From Semisulcospira habei (Eukaryota; Mollusca; Gastropoda; Semisulcospiridae): a stretch of DNA of 64,000 nucleotides. The stretch covers positions 126,479,620-126,543,619 of the forward strand of contig BTPG01000005.1 in assembly GCA_036245525.1 (NCBI GenBank), in the 5' to 3' direction. Position 1 is the stretch's first letter. Every line of letters starts with the position of its first letter. Shown piece by piece: positions 63,291 through 64,000 of this stretch. The position numbers and the translations under genes are program-made. Under the pieces are notes generated by a model. That model was not told the DNA's origin. It made no database searches and saw only the letters and a list, made by a program, of their open reading frames with translations.

Positions 63291-64000
63291 GTGAAAACTG
63301 ATTTTTTTTTTTTTTTTTTTTTGCTACTCCAAGTTTTCTTTGTCGACCTCAGAGGTCTTCCACTCACGCCGCTCATCTCCGTCAACCCCAGTGTGCTCAC
63401 TCAGGCCCGCTGGTTGTTCCAGCCAGACTCCCGGTCCTGCCGCTATATATATATGACCCATTGCCAAAAGGTGTTACTAAAATGGTTGACCAAACTGTAA
63501 AAACAATAAAAGCACTTCCAGTCCTGATTCATCTGTTTTTAGTAGTTAAGATCATGGTAAAATTCCTGGATATACACTAGAAATAACATGGGAGACACAT
63601 TTTGAGAGGTTTAGTGACTGTATGATTAAAATGTTGGCCAAGGCTGAAAATTTCCCTTGCCAGAAAGCATCACCAATCGACCTCGTGTGAGCGATGTGAT
63701 GGTGTGCAAAGAAAAGTCAACCTACTGGTTTCATATCATTAATTCTGTGAGGCAAGACATGTATAAATATTTACCAGTTAAGAACAGATATTTTCATGTG
63801 CGAAATATTGCGGTATTGCCTAGTGAAAAACGGCATGTTGAACGTCAGGTGTGTTGTAATTTTTCGACATAAAGTCTCTTCCCTGAACTTCGCACAATGT
63901 GAACCTCATAGCAGACGAATTATGACCATCACTTCCTCTCCTGTACATGCATAATGCACCCACTTCGCATGTTTCAAGATAAAAACACAAACAGCCTTTT
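63291..64000 (+). other. HECTD3 intron 10, no exon recognised
   Basis: Starts with a poly-T run (63301-63322). A 69-codon frame at about 63291-63500 (VDLRGLPLTPLISVNPSVL) has exon-like base composition but matches nothing I know and does not fit the next HECTD3 segment. Confidence 0.5.

Overview
This window is animal genomic DNA: introns with consensus GT-AG splice sites, long microsatellites, and a very dense, nested load of retrotransposons and MITEs. Together the LINE families, the DIRS elements, the ATCA-tailed retroposons and the tandem units containing GGTCAAGGTCACAGGGG suggest a mollusc, most likely a gastropod. The taxon is inference; the gene content shows only an invertebrate animal.

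The one clear host gene is HECTD3, a HECT-type E3 ubiquitin ligase, on the + strand. Ten exons (4310-62478) encode about the first 495 residues: the N-terminal region and the DOC/APC10-like domain. All nine introns keep phase. The catalytic HECT domain lies to the right of the window. Three introns hold nearly all the transposon cargo: intron 4 (14.7 kb), intron 5 (28.8 kb) and intron 7 (9.6 kb). A single well-spliced exon of a rhodopsin-like GPCR lies upstream on the - strand (1694-1867).

Layout. 1-1640: antisense CR1/L2-like LINE. 1694-1867: GPCR exon. 3.2-3.5 kb: microsatellites. 4.1-7.2 kb: HECTD3 leader and exons 1-4. 7.3-8.8 kb: antisense RTE-like LINE. 9-10.5 kb: palindromic MITEs and ATCA-tailed retroposons. 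10.9-15.1 kb: DIRS copy A. 15.3-21.7 kb: DIRS copy B. 21924-22037: exon 5. 22.8-26.8 kb: DIRS copy C. 27.0-31.2 kb: DIRS copy D (antisense). 31.2-38.5 kb: an I/Nimb-like LINE carrying four younger insertions, one of them a piggyBac-type element. 40.0-40.6 kb: a GATA-tailed RTE-like LINE. 40.6-49.3 kb: an antisense RNase H-bearing LINE interrupted by a foldback element, a SINE and DIRS copy E. 50.8-51.65 kb: exons 6-7. 51.9-59.9 kb: antisense Ty3/Gypsy element split by a CR1/L2-like LINE. 61.2-62.5 kb: exons 8-10. 62.65-63.29 kb: a tandem array.

The most distinctive content is the family of DIRS-type tyrosine-recombinase retrotransposons. They have inverted terminal repeats plus an internal complementary region. 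Their gag gene has a zinc-binding cluster, an Arg/Ser-rich region, a repeat-expanded linker and a conserved spliceosomal intron near its start. Copy E is nearly intact, and its insertion into a LINE reading frame shows integration without a target-site duplication.
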